From positions 372,001-436,000 of the forward strand of contig NZ_CP020469.1 of assembly GCF_003031405.1 (NCBI RefSeq): DNA of 64,000 bases. The letters run 5' to 3'. Below the pieces are notes generated by a model. The model was given only the letters and a program-made list of their open reading frames with translations. It searched no databases and was not told the origin of the DNA. The position numbers were made by a program, and so were the translations under genes. This DNA is from Halomonas sp. 'Soap Lake #6'. GTDB lineage: Bacteria > Pseudomonadota > Gammaproteobacteria > Pseudomonadales > Halomonadaceae. Below are positions 8,953 through 17,951 of this stretch, piece after piece. How positions within the stretch are numbered: the first letter of the stretch is position 1; each line of letters begins with the position of its first letter.

Positions 8953-9855
8953 ATGGATTTTTTATTAATGGTGGTTTGTCGAAGGTTATGTAAGGCGATA
9001 ATCTCAGTTTTTATTTTTTTTGCTATATATTCCACAGAAGCTCTGGCATCCACAGAATCCCCCATCGCAGCCTTTGATCTTCCAATAGCTGAGACGCTGA
9101 TTGAGCTAGGAGTATCTCAAGTTATTATAATGCAGCGGAACTCCTTCAATTTTTGGACAGGAAATGCCTACTCCTCCTCTAGTATAAGTGAGGTTGGTCT
9201 GCCAGGTCCAAATATGGAGCTTCTGCAACAAGTTTCGCCAAGCAGGGTTTTGCTCGCGCCTTGGCAAGCTAGCCAACAAGCACGGCTTTCACTTATTGCT
9301 CCAGCGAGTGTTGTTGATAGCTATCCTTATTCTGTTGAAGGTGATGTGTGGAATCGCCTATTAAACTTCACATATGGGCTTGGTAAGTTAGCCGAACAAC
9401 AGAAGCAGGCAAACCATCTTGTCCAAGAAACCCAGACTCGACTGACCAGCCTAAGAAATCGGGTCGCCGAAGACTGTACACCCATGCTTTACGTACAACT
9501 GCTGGATGAGCGACATATCCGTGTATTTGGCAATAATAGTTTGCTGAATGCTGTTTCACAGCAATTAGGGCTGTGCAATGCCTGGGAAGGTGCAACTAAT
9601 CAGTGGGGATACGCGCAAGTAGGCGTTGAGCATTTATTCGACACTGAGGCTAGGTTGGTGATTATCAGATCCTATAACTCAGCAGGTATTGAAGAAAAAA
9701 TAACAGATAGCGCGTTATGGCGTTATCTGCCCAGTGTAAGACGCGGTGATGTAATTGTGCTTCCGAGCACTTTCTGGATTGCTGGAGGCCTTCCTTCAGC
9801 CCTGCGCTTCGCCGAGTCCCTAGTTGAGGCACTGGAAACGCCTCCTGAGCCCTAA
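8953..9855 (+). CDS. Exported siderophore-binding protein, FecB/FhuD class (binding protein 2)
   Basis: A paralogue of the gene at 3445 with the same order of motifs: an N-terminal hydrophobic signal (to about 31, EALAS), PIAETLIELGVSQVI, PNMELLQQVSPSRVLL, HIRVFGNNSLL, RRGDVIVLPSTFW and a C-terminal FAESLVEALETP. I start it at ATG 8953, preceded by AAAGAGGGAGTG; a GTG three bases earlier is equally in frame. It lies 121 bases behind receptor 2 and is probably co-transcribed. It has four Cys at scattered positions not seen in paralogue 1. Its substrate is presumably the complex imported by receptor 2. Confidence 0.8.
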   Translation: MDFLLMVVCRRLCKAIISVFIFFAIYSTEALASTESPIAAFDLPIAETLIELGVSQVIIMQRNSFNFWTGNAYSSSSISEVGLPGPNMELLQQVSPSRVLLAPWQASQQARLSLIAPASVVDSYPYSVEGDVWNRLLNFTYGLGKLAEQQKQANHLVQETQTRLTSLRNRVAEDCTPMLYVQLLDERHIRVFGNNSLLNAVSQQLGLCNAWEGATNQWGYAQVGVEHLFDTEARLVIIRSYNSAGIEEKITDSALWRYLPSVRRGDVIVLPSTFWIAGGLPSALRFAESLVEALETPPEP

Positions 9856-9884
9856 CGCCACCTATTTTCCTCAGGAGTTTGATA

Positions 9885-9918
9885 CCGCTAACACGTTTGT
9901 TGTGATGAGTGCTATCAC
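9885..9918 (+). repeat. Degenerate Fur-type operator repeat, copy B
   Basis: The gap-free homologue of copies A and C (CCGCTAACACGTTTGTTGTG...). The core TGATGAGTGCTATCA at 9903-9917 matches 10 of 14 Fur consensus positions. It lies about 30 bases after the stop of binding protein 2, exactly where copy A lies after binding protein 1. Confidence 0.55.
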
Positions 9919-10037
9919 TTGTCGGCGGTGCCTGCCCTAGGCGCTTGCTTGCATCTTTTGTGGTATGTTATTACGTTGCATTTATATCTATTTCTGCCTA
10001 GGGCCTTCCCCTTGTGGACTGTTCAGTAGGAGTCAAT

Positions 10038-10253
10038 ATGTCCGACTTTATTCCTAGCACCTATGACGAATGGCACCATTGCATCACCGAAATTTGTGGT
10101 ATTCCGCTGACTGAAGCCTACATCCGCAAGCGCATCGACGCTTTAAATAATCACAGGGACTACATGACAACCCGTTTTGTCGAGTTGTACGGTGAATCTC
10201 AGCGTCAGCAGACCCTGGCCTGGTTTGAACAAGCCCTGAGCGAAGTGGCTTAA
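10038..10253 (+). CDS. Small hypothetical protein, 71 aa
   Basis: The ATG has a good TAGGAGTCAAT leader. The product begins MSDFIPSTYDEWHHCITE and is acidic and soluble, with no signal peptide or membrane segment. Patterns such as EWHHCIT.CGIPLT and the C-terminal TLAWFEQA recall short uncharacterised proteobacterial proteins I have seen without assigned function. It stands between binding protein 2 and the Fur box of sigma gene 2, in the same direction as both. It may be read through from the receptor 2 transcript or have its own promoter. I assign no function. Confidence 0.7.
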   Translation: MSDFIPSTYDEWHHCITEICGIPLTEAYIRKRIDALNNHRDYMTTRFVELYGESQRQQTLAWFEQALSEVA

Positions 10254-10270
10254 GGGTTAATAATTCGATA

Positions 10271-10305
10271 CTGCTAATACGTTTGTAATGATAAGTATTA
10301 TCATT
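10271..10305 (+). promoter_or_regulatory. Fur box upstream of sigma gene 2 (operator repeat copy C)
   Basis: A perfect inverted repeat AATGATAA-GTA-TTATCATT at 10287-10305. The core TGATAAGTATTATCA matches 13 of 14 defined positions of the 7-1-7 Fur consensus. It is the best-preserved member of the three-copy operator family (A at 4387, B at 9885), and it precedes the sigma gene by about 75 bases. Confidence 0.8.
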
Positions 10306-10378
10306 TATTGTTTGCGCCTTGTGCTGCCCATTTGTGCTTTTTGGGGCAGTTGGCACCGGCAATCAATGGCAACGGGCG

Positions 10379-10903
10379 ATGGTATCGATAAAGCAACGGG
10401 ATAGACGCGAGGGTCCTTTCGACGCGCTCTATCACAATCATCACAGTTGGCTGCGGCGCTGGTTGAGCGCCAAGCTGGGCTGTTCCCATACCGCTGCGGA
10501 TCTCGCTCACGATACCTACCTACGTATACTGGCGCGGGGCACCACGCCAGCGCCGGATCAGTCGCGACGTTTTTTAACTCAGATCGCCAAGGGGTTAGTG
10601 ATCGATCACTACCGCCGTCGGCGTATTGAAGCTGCCTATCTGGAAACCCTAAGCCTGCTACCAGAACCCGAGGCGCCATCGCCAGAGGAGCGGGCGCTTG
10701 CCATTGAAGCGCTGGTCGAGATCGATGTGCTTCTGCATCGGTTACCCGATAAGCCGCGGCGGGCGTTTCTAATGTGTCGTCTTGATGGCCTGAGTTACCC
10801 GGAAATTGCCAAATCACTGGGTGTTTCGGTCTCCTCAGTGGAGAAGTACATCGCCAAGGCGCTACTGGTGTGTCACCAAGCAATGAGCGAACCTAAACCA
10901 TAA
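10379..10903 (+). CDS. FecI-type ECF sigma factor 2
   Basis: A 174-aa protein if started at ATG 10379; a TTG at 10319 would add 20 residues with no counterpart in sigma factor 1 and would overlap the operator region. Region 2 is about 12-80 (HNHHSWLRRWLSAKLGCSHT, LAHDTYLRIL, LVIDHYRRRR). Region 4 is about 115-165 (RRAFLMCRLDGLSYPEIAKS, LGVSVSSVEKYIAKAL). It is paralogous to the sigma factor at 4699. The ribosome site is weak (ACGGGCG). It is followed 13 bases later by its FecR partner and lies under a strong Fur box, so it should be iron-repressed. Confidence 0.9.
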   Translation: MVSIKQRDRREGPFDALYHNHHSWLRRWLSAKLGCSHTAADLAHDTYLRILARGTTPAPDQSRRFLTQIAKGLVIDHYRRRRIEAAYLETLSLLPEPEAPSPEERALAIEALVEIDVLLHRLPDKPRRAFLMCRLDGLSYPEIAKSLGVSVSSVEKYIAKALLVCHQAMSEPKP

Positions 10904-10916
10904 GTGAGCCGATGCA

Positions 10917-11930
10917 ATGAGTCCCTCGTCCGCTAGCACTTCTCGAGAGAGCACTTCTCAAGATAGCTCTTCTCCAGAAACCATCCCCCCGGCTGCTCTG
11001 GAGCAGGCCAGCCTGTGGATGGCTCGGCTATGGAGCGACGACGCCACCGATGCCCAGCGCAAGGCTTGCCTGCAGTGGCGGCAATCCGCACCGGAGCATG
11101 AACGTGCCTGGCAGCAGTTGCAGGCGATCGACGGCCGGCTTGGGGCATTGCCGCGCCATGCGGCGCGCAGTGAGTTATTCGAGGCCTCCCCACAGGTCTC
11201 TCGGCGCCATTTATTGCAGTGGGGCGGTGTTGCTCTGTTAGTTAGCAGCCTGGGGTTTGGGCTACCGCGTACGCCCCAATGGCAACGCCAATTCGCTGAC
11301 TACGCTACCGGCATTGGCGAGATGCGTAATGTGACGTTGAGCGACGGCACCCAACTCCGCCTGGATACCGATACCGCCATCGACGTAAGTTTCGATGGGC
11401 ATCAACGGCGACTCCACCTGCTGCGCGGCGGGGTGCTGATTACCACCGCCACAACAGCGGATGCCCGTGCATTCAGCGTGATGACCAGGGACGGGCTCTC
11501 TTATCCAGTCGGCACTCACTTCAGCGTACAACAACAAGCAGACAGCACCCGCGTAGCGGTATACGAGGGGCGGGTAGCCCTGGAGCAGCGGGGAAGCCCA
11601 GACAGAGTGATGCTCAATGCGGGGCAGCAAGCTGCGATGAGCAAAGCGGGAATGTCGCCAACCGAGCCATTAGACCCTACCGAGCTAGCCCGCTTTCAAG
11701 GTCGGCTGGTGGCTGAGAGTATGCGGGTAATCGAGGTGCTTGATACCTTGGCGCGCTATCGTCATGGGGTGGTACGCTGCGCGCCTGAGGTGGCCAACCG
11801 GCGGGTGAGCGGTGTGTTCTCCCTTGAAGATACCGACCGTGCCCTGGCCAGCCTTGCCGATGCTTTGTCTCTGGAGCTGATTTACCGCACGCCACTATGG
11901 GTGGCCCTGGAGCCGCGTAGTGATGGCTAG
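10917..11930 (+). CDS. FecR-type anti-sigma/transmembrane signal relay 2
   Basis: 337 aa, with the FecR layout: a Ser/Thr-rich N-terminal extension (about 1-25), a DUF4880-like segment (about 28-70, RKACLQWRQSAPEHERAWQQ), a membrane span at about 100-118, the FecR domain (about 130-225, GEMRNVTLSDGTQLRLDTDT, YPVGTHFSVQQ) and a C-terminal receptor-contact domain (about 262-330, RYRHGVVRCAPEVANRRVSG). It would relay the signal from receptor 3 at 12033 to sigma factor 2. It differs from FecR 1 mainly in the low-complexity N-terminus. Confidence 0.88.
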   Translation: MSPSSASTSRESTSQDSSSPETIPPAALEQASLWMARLWSDDATDAQRKACLQWRQSAPEHERAWQQLQAIDGRLGALPRHAARSELFEASPQVSRRHLLQWGGVALLVSSLGFGLPRTPQWQRQFADYATGIGEMRNVTLSDGTQLRLDTDTAIDVSFDGHQRRLHLLRGGVLITTATTADARAFSVMTRDGLSYPVGTHFSVQQQADSTRVAVYEGRVALEQRGSPDRVMLNAGQQAAMSKAGMSPTEPLDPTELARFQGRLVAESMRVIEVLDTLARYRHGVVRCAPEVANRRVSGVFSLEDTDRALASLADALSLELIYRTPLWVALEPRSDG

Positions 11931-12032
11931 CTCTTAAAGCAAAAAAATTAACAAAAACATTGAGGGGTTCTCGTTCTCGTTCGGAAGAGAAGATGTAGAC
12001 ATAAAAACATACATCACTCAACGGGGATCTTC

Positions 12033-14486
12033 ATGACGACGCAGCAAGCGCACTCTCGCTTTATCCGTACGCCTCTGGCGCGAGCCATTAAATACGGCCT
12101 GCTGGCCAGTTGCTTGGCAGGCGGATTGCCCACCACGGCGCTTGCCCAACAAGTAGTAGGGCAGGGCAGCACCGCTCAGCAAAGCTACTCCATCGAAGCA
12201 GGACGGCTCGATACGGCGCTTAATCGTTTTGCGGTGAGTGCTGGGATCGAGATCGCTTTTGATGCGTCATTGACCAGCGGCAAGCAGACCGCTGGCCTGC
12301 AGGGGCAATACAGTGTTGATGAAGGATTGCAGCGGTTGTTAGCAGGCACAGGGCTTGCGCCAGTGCGCCGCGTTGATGGTAGTTATCGGTTGGATATCAT
12401 TGATAGGCAAGTTGACCAGAGCCTGGAAACAGTCTCCGTCTACGGCACTCTGCCTGCCCGCTATGAAGCCCGCTACGCTGACTCTTCGATGCGTCTTCCC
12501 AAAGATATTATTGATGTGCCGCGGACTATCGATGTCATCCCAGAACAGTTTCTGCTAGACCAACAGGCCCGTGAAATGGCCGATGCCTTTCGCCTATCAC
12601 CCAATGTGGTCGTGGCTGATGGCTATGGCGGCACTCGTGAGCAGGCACTGATTCGCGGTTTCGGCCGCAACGATAATTTTTATCGAAACGGCGTACCTTT
12701 TAGTCATGAAAGCCGCATTGATCCGGCAACTATCGATAACATTCAACTCATCAAAGGGCCCGTTGCAGATATCGGTCGTATGTCGCCAGGTGGTATTGTC
12801 AACATAGAGACCAAGCAGCCGCAGTTCCAGCGAGAGCATGCCATCTCGACAACCTTCGATGAGCATGGCCAACGCCGCGGAACGGTCGACCTCACCGGCC
12901 CGGTCGGTGACAGCCAAAACCTTGCCTACCGTATCACAGGCTCTCTTGAGGACAGCGAAACATTTCGCGACACCTCTGTTGATAGGAAATTTCTATCTTC
13001 TGCACTGCTCTGGCACAGTGATTCTGGTGCACGGGTAGGGTTCAACCATGAATATTCCCAGGATCGCCGAGAAATAGACAGAGGATTAATTACAGTACCG
13101 CTGGGGAATTCACAACGCCAACTAGCTGATGTTCCTTTTGATACTCGCTTCGATGGAAATATCCCCAATGAACGCGACAACCAATATTACCTAGCTGAAC
13201 TTGATGTGGTCATTCCATTAGCAGATCCAGCTTGGGAGATCGATAATAAGCTTTTCTATTCTAGAGAAACTAGTGAGGATCTTCGTGCCGAAGTCATCTC
13301 TGTGGGCGCCGATAGAGAGACATTATCCAGGCGTGTCGGTGCCAACCAGGACGGCGTGCGGACATACAAGTTTGCCCGCTCTCAGATAATCGGTGAAATC
13401 GATACGGCTATACCTATACGAGTAGCAACGGGGGTTGAGTATCGAGAGTTCAACCATGAATGGCGCAATTTAAGCGGTAACCCTCAAATCGGAGGTACTG
13501 TCTCATCGCCTAACTCTTTTTCTCTTATCAATGATCTTGATTCACCCAGCAGTGACCAATTTTTCGATGTCAGCCAAAAATCACATGGCATATTCTCGTC
13601 TACCGAGTTCTCGCTTACGGAAACGGTGACGCTTGATCTTGGGCTTAGATATGAAGTATCCGAGAACAACTATCATAATGACAACTTATTGACAGGGGCT
13701 GCAATTGACATTGACTCGGGTAGCAGCAGTAAGCTGACAAAAGGTCTCGGACTGGTTTGGGAAACCACGCCAGGATTGAATCTATACCTTAGCTACGCAG
13801 AAACCTTTGAGCCTCAAAATATCTATGTAGGCAACCAAGAGGTATTCGAACAGGATCCTAGAGAAGGTCGGCAGGTTGAAGCAGGTGTGAAGTGGAGTTC
13901 TGCCGATAACCGCTACTTTATTACCGGCGCGATTTTTGACCTTCGCGAAGACAATGTGGTGGAAACCATTAACGGGGAACCGGTGCCAACCGGCGGCATT
14001 ACCTCTAGGGGAGCAGAGCTCTCCTTAGCTGCTAACCCAGTAGATGGCTTCAACCTGCGTGGCGCCATTGGCTTGCTTGATGCTGAGATTGTCAGCGATA
14101 ACGAAGTAACGAATGGAAACCGGCCACGCAATGTACCTAAGGCAACGGCTAGCCTCTGGGCGAGCTATGAATTCCAGAACCCAGAAAGTGCGCTTCGGGG
14201 GCTAGGCATCGGCAGTGGCATTACCTATTCCAGCAATCGTTATGGCGATAATGGCCACGTTAACAACCTTGGTGAGACCCTCCGTAGCTATGAGCTTGGC
14301 GACTATACCGTTGTTGATGCTGGGCTCTGGTACTACCTACCTGTTGGTAGCGGCGACCGCTTGCGTTTTGACCTGGGTGTCAAAAACGTGACCGATGAGA
14401 AGTATATAGTTGCCTCCGGTGGTGATACTCGAATTAGCGTAGGCGACCCCAGAACATTCTATAGCGGCATCCGCTTTGAGTTTTGA
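12033..14486 (+). CDS. TonB-dependent siderophore receptor with STN domain (receptor 3)
   Basis: 817 aa. The ATG follows GGGGATCTTC. The signal peptide is about 1-38 (TALA), STN about 53-130 (YSIEAGRLDTALNRFAVSAG, GSYRLDIID), and the plug about 150-270 (DVPRTIDVIPEQFLLDQQA, RGFGRNDNFYRNG, IDNIQLIKGPVADIG, GGIVNIETK). The barrel ends YSGIRFEF with a terminal Phe. Plug motifs fit siderophore receptors of the FhuA/FecA superfamily; the ligand is unknown. It lies 102 bases behind FecR 2, so sigma 2, FecR 2 and this receptor form a second cell-surface signalling unit. An intrinsic terminator follows. Confidence 0.9.
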   Translation: MTTQQAHSRFIRTPLARAIKYGLLASCLAGGLPTTALAQQVVGQGSTAQQSYSIEAGRLDTALNRFAVSAGIEIAFDASLTSGKQTAGLQGQYSVDEGLQRLLAGTGLAPVRRVDGSYRLDIIDRQVDQSLETVSVYGTLPARYEARYADSSMRLPKDIIDVPRTIDVIPEQFLLDQQAREMADAFRLSPNVVVADGYGGTREQALIRGFGRNDNFYRNGVPFSHESRIDPATIDNIQLIKGPVADIGRMSPGGIVNIETKQPQFQREHAISTTFDEHGQRRGTVDLTGPVGDSQNLAYRITGSLEDSETFRDTSVDRKFLSSALLWHSDSGARVGFNHEYSQDRREIDRGLITVPLGNSQRQLADVPFDTRFDGNIPNERDNQYYLAELDVVIPLADPAWEIDNKLFYSRETSEDLRAEVISVGADRETLSRRVGANQDGVRTYKFARSQIIGEIDTAIPIRVATGVEYREFNHEWRNLSGNPQIGGTVSSPNSFSLINDLDSPSSDQFFDVSQKSHGIFSSTEFSLTETVTLDLGLRYEVSENNYHNDNLLTGAAIDIDSGSSSKLTKGLGLVWETTPGLNLYLSYAETFEPQNIYVGNQEVFEQDPREGRQVEAGVKWSSADNRYFITGAIFDLREDNVVETINGEPVPTGGITSRGAELSLAANPVDGFNLRGAIGLLDAEIVSDNEVTNGNRPRNVPKATASLWASYEFQNPESALRGLGIGSGITYSSNRYGDNGHVNNLGETLRSYELGDYTVVDAGLWYYLPVGSGDRLRFDLGVKNVTDEKYIVASGGDTRISVGDPRTFYSGIRFEF

Positions 14487-14528
14487 TTGAATCCGCGACA
14501 CGCTCAAAATATCAGCGCACAAAAATAG

Positions 14529-14556
14529 AGGAAAGGGGGAAAGCCCCTTTCCTTTT
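14529..14556 (+). terminator. Intrinsic terminator behind receptor 3
   Basis: A ten-pair stem AGGAAAGGGG / CCCCTTTCCT with a five-base loop, followed by TTTT. It separates receptor 3 from binding protein 3, which therefore needs its own promoter or partial read-through. Confidence 0.8.
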
Positions 14557-14597
14557 GGTATCAATATTCACCGCCGTTTTATTCAAAAGTGATTATC

Positions 14598-15500
14598 ATG
14601 CCGTGTTCCACTATTCTCACTAGGCTGTTATTTAATAGTGTCGTGGTGATGACCGTCATTATGGCTTTAACGCTGCCTACTAAAAGTCTAGCGTCTTCTA
14701 ATGCCCCATCCATTGCTGCGCTTGATATACGCATCGTCGAAACACTGTTAGCTATGAATGTAGCTCCTATAGCACTCACTCAGTCTAAAACTCAAACCTT
14801 CTCTGCCGCCATGTTATCGGATGCCACTGACCTTGGCCTGCTCTTCCAGCCCAACCTGGAGCTGCTTAGCCTACTTTCACCACGGCAGATTTTGATGTCA
14901 CCAAATTTGACACAAATTACTGATAGGTTATCTGGCATCGCGACGACGGTGAGCCTAACACCCTATGATAACGAAATAGGGATAGCTCCCTGGCATCGAC
15001 TAACCGACTTTACTCGTCAGCTAGGTAAACACATCGGTGAGAAGAACTCCGCAGACAGCTTGATACGCGAAAGCGAGCAGCACCTCCAGGCATTGAAGGA
15101 TAGGCTCCCCGATAACCAGCCCCCTCTTTTAATCATTCGCTTAATGGATCATCACCATGCTCGGGTATTTGGTAGCAACAGTATGTTTCAAAGCGCCCTA
15201 GATCAATTGGAACTGGTTAATGCTTGGCAAGGGCAGAACAATCACTTGGGTTTTACGACCGTCAGCCTTGACGCTTTGATAGATATAGACGCCCGCTTAG
15301 TAATCTTAGAAAGCCCATTCGCTAATAGCCCCGTTCGTGAACAGTTTTTTGCACAGGGTATTTGGGAGCATATGCGCAGCTTGCAACGTGGTGATGAGAT
15401 CTATCTTCCAGCTAATTTTATTCACTTTGGGGCTCTACCTTCTGCCCTAAGCTTCGCCGACCTGCTGGTCGAAGCCCTTGATGTGCGCAGTGAGCATTGA
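14598..15500 (+). CDS. Exported siderophore-binding protein, FecB/FhuD class (binding protein 3)
   Basis: The third paralogue of the class III binding-protein family. Features: an N-terminal hydrophobic export signal (to about 33, SLASS), AALDIRIVETLLAMNVAPIA, PNLELLSLLSPRQILM, MDHHHARVFGSNSMF and RGDEIYLPANF. It is closest to binding protein 1 (both have RLMDH.HARVFG.NS.FQ). I prefer ATG 14598; GTG 14589 is also possible and neither has a clear ribosome site. The bases before the start contain GTGATTATCATG, a perfect right half of a Fur site with a poor left half. The stop overlaps the upstream in-frame extension of the next gene, so the two are coupled. Confidence 0.78.
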   Translation: MPCSTILTRLLFNSVVVMTVIMALTLPTKSLASSNAPSIAALDIRIVETLLAMNVAPIALTQSKTQTFSAAMLSDATDLGLLFQPNLELLSLLSPRQILMSPNLTQITDRLSGIATTVSLTPYDNEIGIAPWHRLTDFTRQLGKHIGEKNSADSLIRESEQHLQALKDRLPDNQPPLLIIRLMDHHHARVFGSNSMFQSALDQLELVNAWQGQNNHLGFTTVSLDALIDIDARLVILESPFANSPVREQFFAQGIWEHMRSLQRGDEIYLPANFIHFGALPSALSFADLLVEALDVRSEH

Positions 15501-15507
15501 GGACCGT

Positions 15508-16299
15508 ATGATCGAATTATTGACGCCCATCTTCCGAGATGAGTGGGCCCACTTCGGTGAAGGCCTGACCTGTAGGGAGGCTGTGGGGAATAACGCTTAC
15601 TTGCTAGCCGACTTGCTCAATGAGCCGGAGAAGATCGACGAGATTCTGGTAAAGCGCGCTCGTTTTTATGGTGTTGACGATTTGCGACCAGTGGCATCGA
15701 TCTGGTTACTGAAATACGTCACTCTTCTTGTTCCTCCTGTCGCCGTCGCTGCAACGGTGCTACAGCATGGCTTCCCCGTCAGGCCGCAGGATATATCGGT
15801 AATCTTGGATGAAGATGCCACTCCAGTTACCTTCGTCATTCCCCAGCTTGGCGAAAGTATTGCTGGCCTCGGCACCCAGCAACGTTATATCCCTCTGATC
15901 AAGGAGCATCTGCAACCGTTGATTGCCTACCTCTCCTCGCACTCTGGCGTGCCGTCCAAAATTTTGTGGGGGAATGTTTCTCGGCGCTTGGAGACGATAC
16001 TTACCCTTGCCCAACAGCTAGACACACTGTCTCCCGAGACTATCCAGCGTGCTGCCAGCGATAGAGAATTCCTGCTGGAGTGCCGCACCTGGCCCGAAAA
16101 TGAGCGCAATCCGATGTTCGGCTCTAAGCGGCAAACGACGCGGGTGACAGAGAATGGAGAAGTGCCGGTGCAGCTTCATCGGCACTGCTGCCTTGATTAT
16201 CTCTTGCCAGAAGGGAGTTATTGCGGGCTATGCCCTCTGTCACCGGAGTTTCGCAAGCGAAAAAAACGAGTACCTTCAACAAAACCTAATGCCGACTAA
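15508..16299 (+). CDS. fhuF: FhuF-like ferric-siderophore reductase
   Basis: 263 aa from ATG 15508, which has TTGAGGACCGT in front; earlier ATGs in frame would overlap binding protein 3 by up to 20 bases. The C-terminus has the FhuF-type [2Fe-2S] cluster motif: HRHCCLDYLLP then YCGLCPL, i.e. CC-x10-C-x2-C. FhuF reduces Fe(III) hydroxamate complexes in the cytoplasm to release iron. The N-terminal two thirds (about 5-200, with SIWLLKYVTLLVPPVAVAA) fit the FhuF ferric reductase fold. It closes the iron block and is converging on the threonine aldolase gene, overlapping it by 14 bases. The symbol reflects family, not proven orthology. Confidence 0.85.
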   Translation: MIELLTPIFRDEWAHFGEGLTCREAVGNNAYLLADLLNEPEKIDEILVKRARFYGVDDLRPVASIWLLKYVTLLVPPVAVAATVLQHGFPVRPQDISVILDEDATPVTFVIPQLGESIAGLGTQQRYIPLIKEHLQPLIAYLSSHSGVPSKILWGNVSRRLETILTLAQQLDTLSPETIQRAASDREFLLECRTWPENERNPMFGSKRQTTRVTENGEVPVQLHRHCCLDYLLPEGSYCGLCPLSPEFRKRKKRVPSTKPNAD

Positions 16300-17293
16300 A
16301 GTAAGCCTCCATAACAGCAATCACCTTGTCGATATCCGCATCGTTAATATCACGGTGAATGACAAAGCGCGTAGCATAGAGTAGCTCAATCAAAATGCCG
16401 TGCTCTTTTAGCCATGCAGAAAGCGGTTGAGTATGTGCATCGGGAAAACGGGCAAATACCATATTGGTTGCCTGGGAGGTAACCTCGACCCCTGGCAGCT
16501 TTGCTAAGCCCGCCGCCAAGCGTTCAGCACGGCGGTGATCGTCGGCTAAATCGGCGACATGGTGAGCCAGAGCATACTGGCAGGCGGCGGCAATAATGCC
16601 GGATTGGCGCATGCCCCCACCGACCATTTTACGCCAGCGTCGAGCGCGGTCGATAAGCGTTTGAGACCCCACCAGTGCTGACCCTATTGGTGCGCCCATG
16701 CCTTTTGAAAAGCACAGCGAAACGCTATCAAACGGCAGGCAGAGTTGCTTAAGCGAGGTATCCGTGGCAACTGCCGCATTGAACAGCCGAGCACCGTCTA
16801 AGTGGGTTGCCAAGCCTCGCTCGCGAGCTAGTTCGGTGGCTTTTAATACGTAGTCTGCAGGCAGTACTTTGCCACCAATAGTGTTTTCCAGTGCCAGAAG
16901 TTTCGTGCGTGCAAAGTGAAAATCGTCGGCTTTAATGGCAGCGCTGATTTTTTCCAGGGGCAAGGTGCCATCGGCAGCGTTCTCAATGGGTTGTGGCTGG
17001 ATGCTACCCAGCACCGCAGCACCCCCGCCTTCATATTTGTAGGTATGGGCTGACTGCCCAACAATGTACTCATCGCCCCGCTCACAGTGGGCCATTAATC
17101 CTACTAAGTTACTTTGGGTGCCACTAGGGAATAGCAATGCCGCTTCTTTACCTGCCAGTTCGGCCAGATTTGCTTGAAATGAATTAACCGTAGGGTCATC
17201 GCCCCACACGTCATCGCCAACCGGTGCTGCCATCATGGCCTCTAGCATGGCGGGCGTAGGGCGAGTCACCGTGTCACTGCGTAAATCAATCAT
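16286..17293 (-). CDS. ltaE: Low-specificity L-threonine aldolase
   Basis: A 335-aa PLP enzyme that cleaves L-threonine or L-allo-threonine to glycine and acetaldehyde. The sequence opens MIDLRSDTVTRPTPAM, the family hallmark. GDDVWGDDPTVN, LFPSGTQSN, HLDGARLFNA and the PLP-lysine motif SLCFSKGMGAPIGS are all present. The start at 17293 has GGAGTTCC in front; an upstream in-frame ATG would add 23 residues unlike the family. Length is normal for the family. The gene is divergent from the flavoprotein gene at 17409. Confidence 0.93.
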   Translation of the reverse strand: MIDLRSDTVTRPTPAMLEAMMAAPVGDDVWGDDPTVNSFQANLAELAGKEAALLFPSGTQSNLVGLMAHCERGDEYIVGQSAHTYKYEGGGAAVLGSIQPQPIENAADGTLPLEKISAAIKADDFHFARTKLLALENTIGGKVLPADYVLKATELARERGLATHLDGARLFNAAVATDTSLKQLCLPFDSVSLCFSKGMGAPIGSALVGSQTLIDRARRWRKMVGGGMRQSGIIAAACQYALAHHVADLADDHRRAERLAAGLAKLPGVEVTSQATNMVFARFPDAHTQPLSAWLKEHGILIELLYATRFVIHRDINDADIDKVIAVMEAYFSRH

Positions 17294-17951
17294 GTGGAAC
17301 TCCTTTTTTGTGTATGGGCGATTACTTAGCAGCGCTTTATCGAGCAAGTTTTCAGGAAACATCTATGGTTAACAGCATACTGCAAGTCTCCCCAGCATAG
17401 GCAACACGATGGACCTAAAAAGCGGCTACCCCTTTTGGGCGGTTAAGAACGGCCTGTTGAAAACCTTTCCCCAGTTGACTCGCGATCAGCAAAGCGAGGT
17501 AGTGGTGATTGGTGGCGGAATTACCGGTGCGTTAATTGCTGATGAGTTAAGCCGCCATGGCCACCATGTGGTGATACTTGAGCGGCGTGATGTGGGCTGG
17601 GGGAGTTCTGCTGCCAGCACGGCGCTGCTACAGTACGAAATTGACACCCACATGACTGATTTAGCAGTGCGGTATGGGGAAGACGATGCGGTGCTTGCCT
17701 ATCGCGCCTGTGCCAATGCTATTGGTGAGCTTGAAAGCTTGGCGGCAGGGCTTGGTGATGTGGAGTTTGAACGCCAGAAAAGCCTTTATTACGCCAGTAG
17801 TGAAGATGATGTTGAGTCACTAAAAGAAGAGCTGGCGTTGCGCAAAAAGCACGGTTTCGACGCCGATTGGCTTGATCGCGAGGCTGTTTTAAAAGAGTAC
17901 GGTTTTGCTGCCCCTGGCGCTATTCTCACTCATTTAGCCGCCAGTCTTGAT

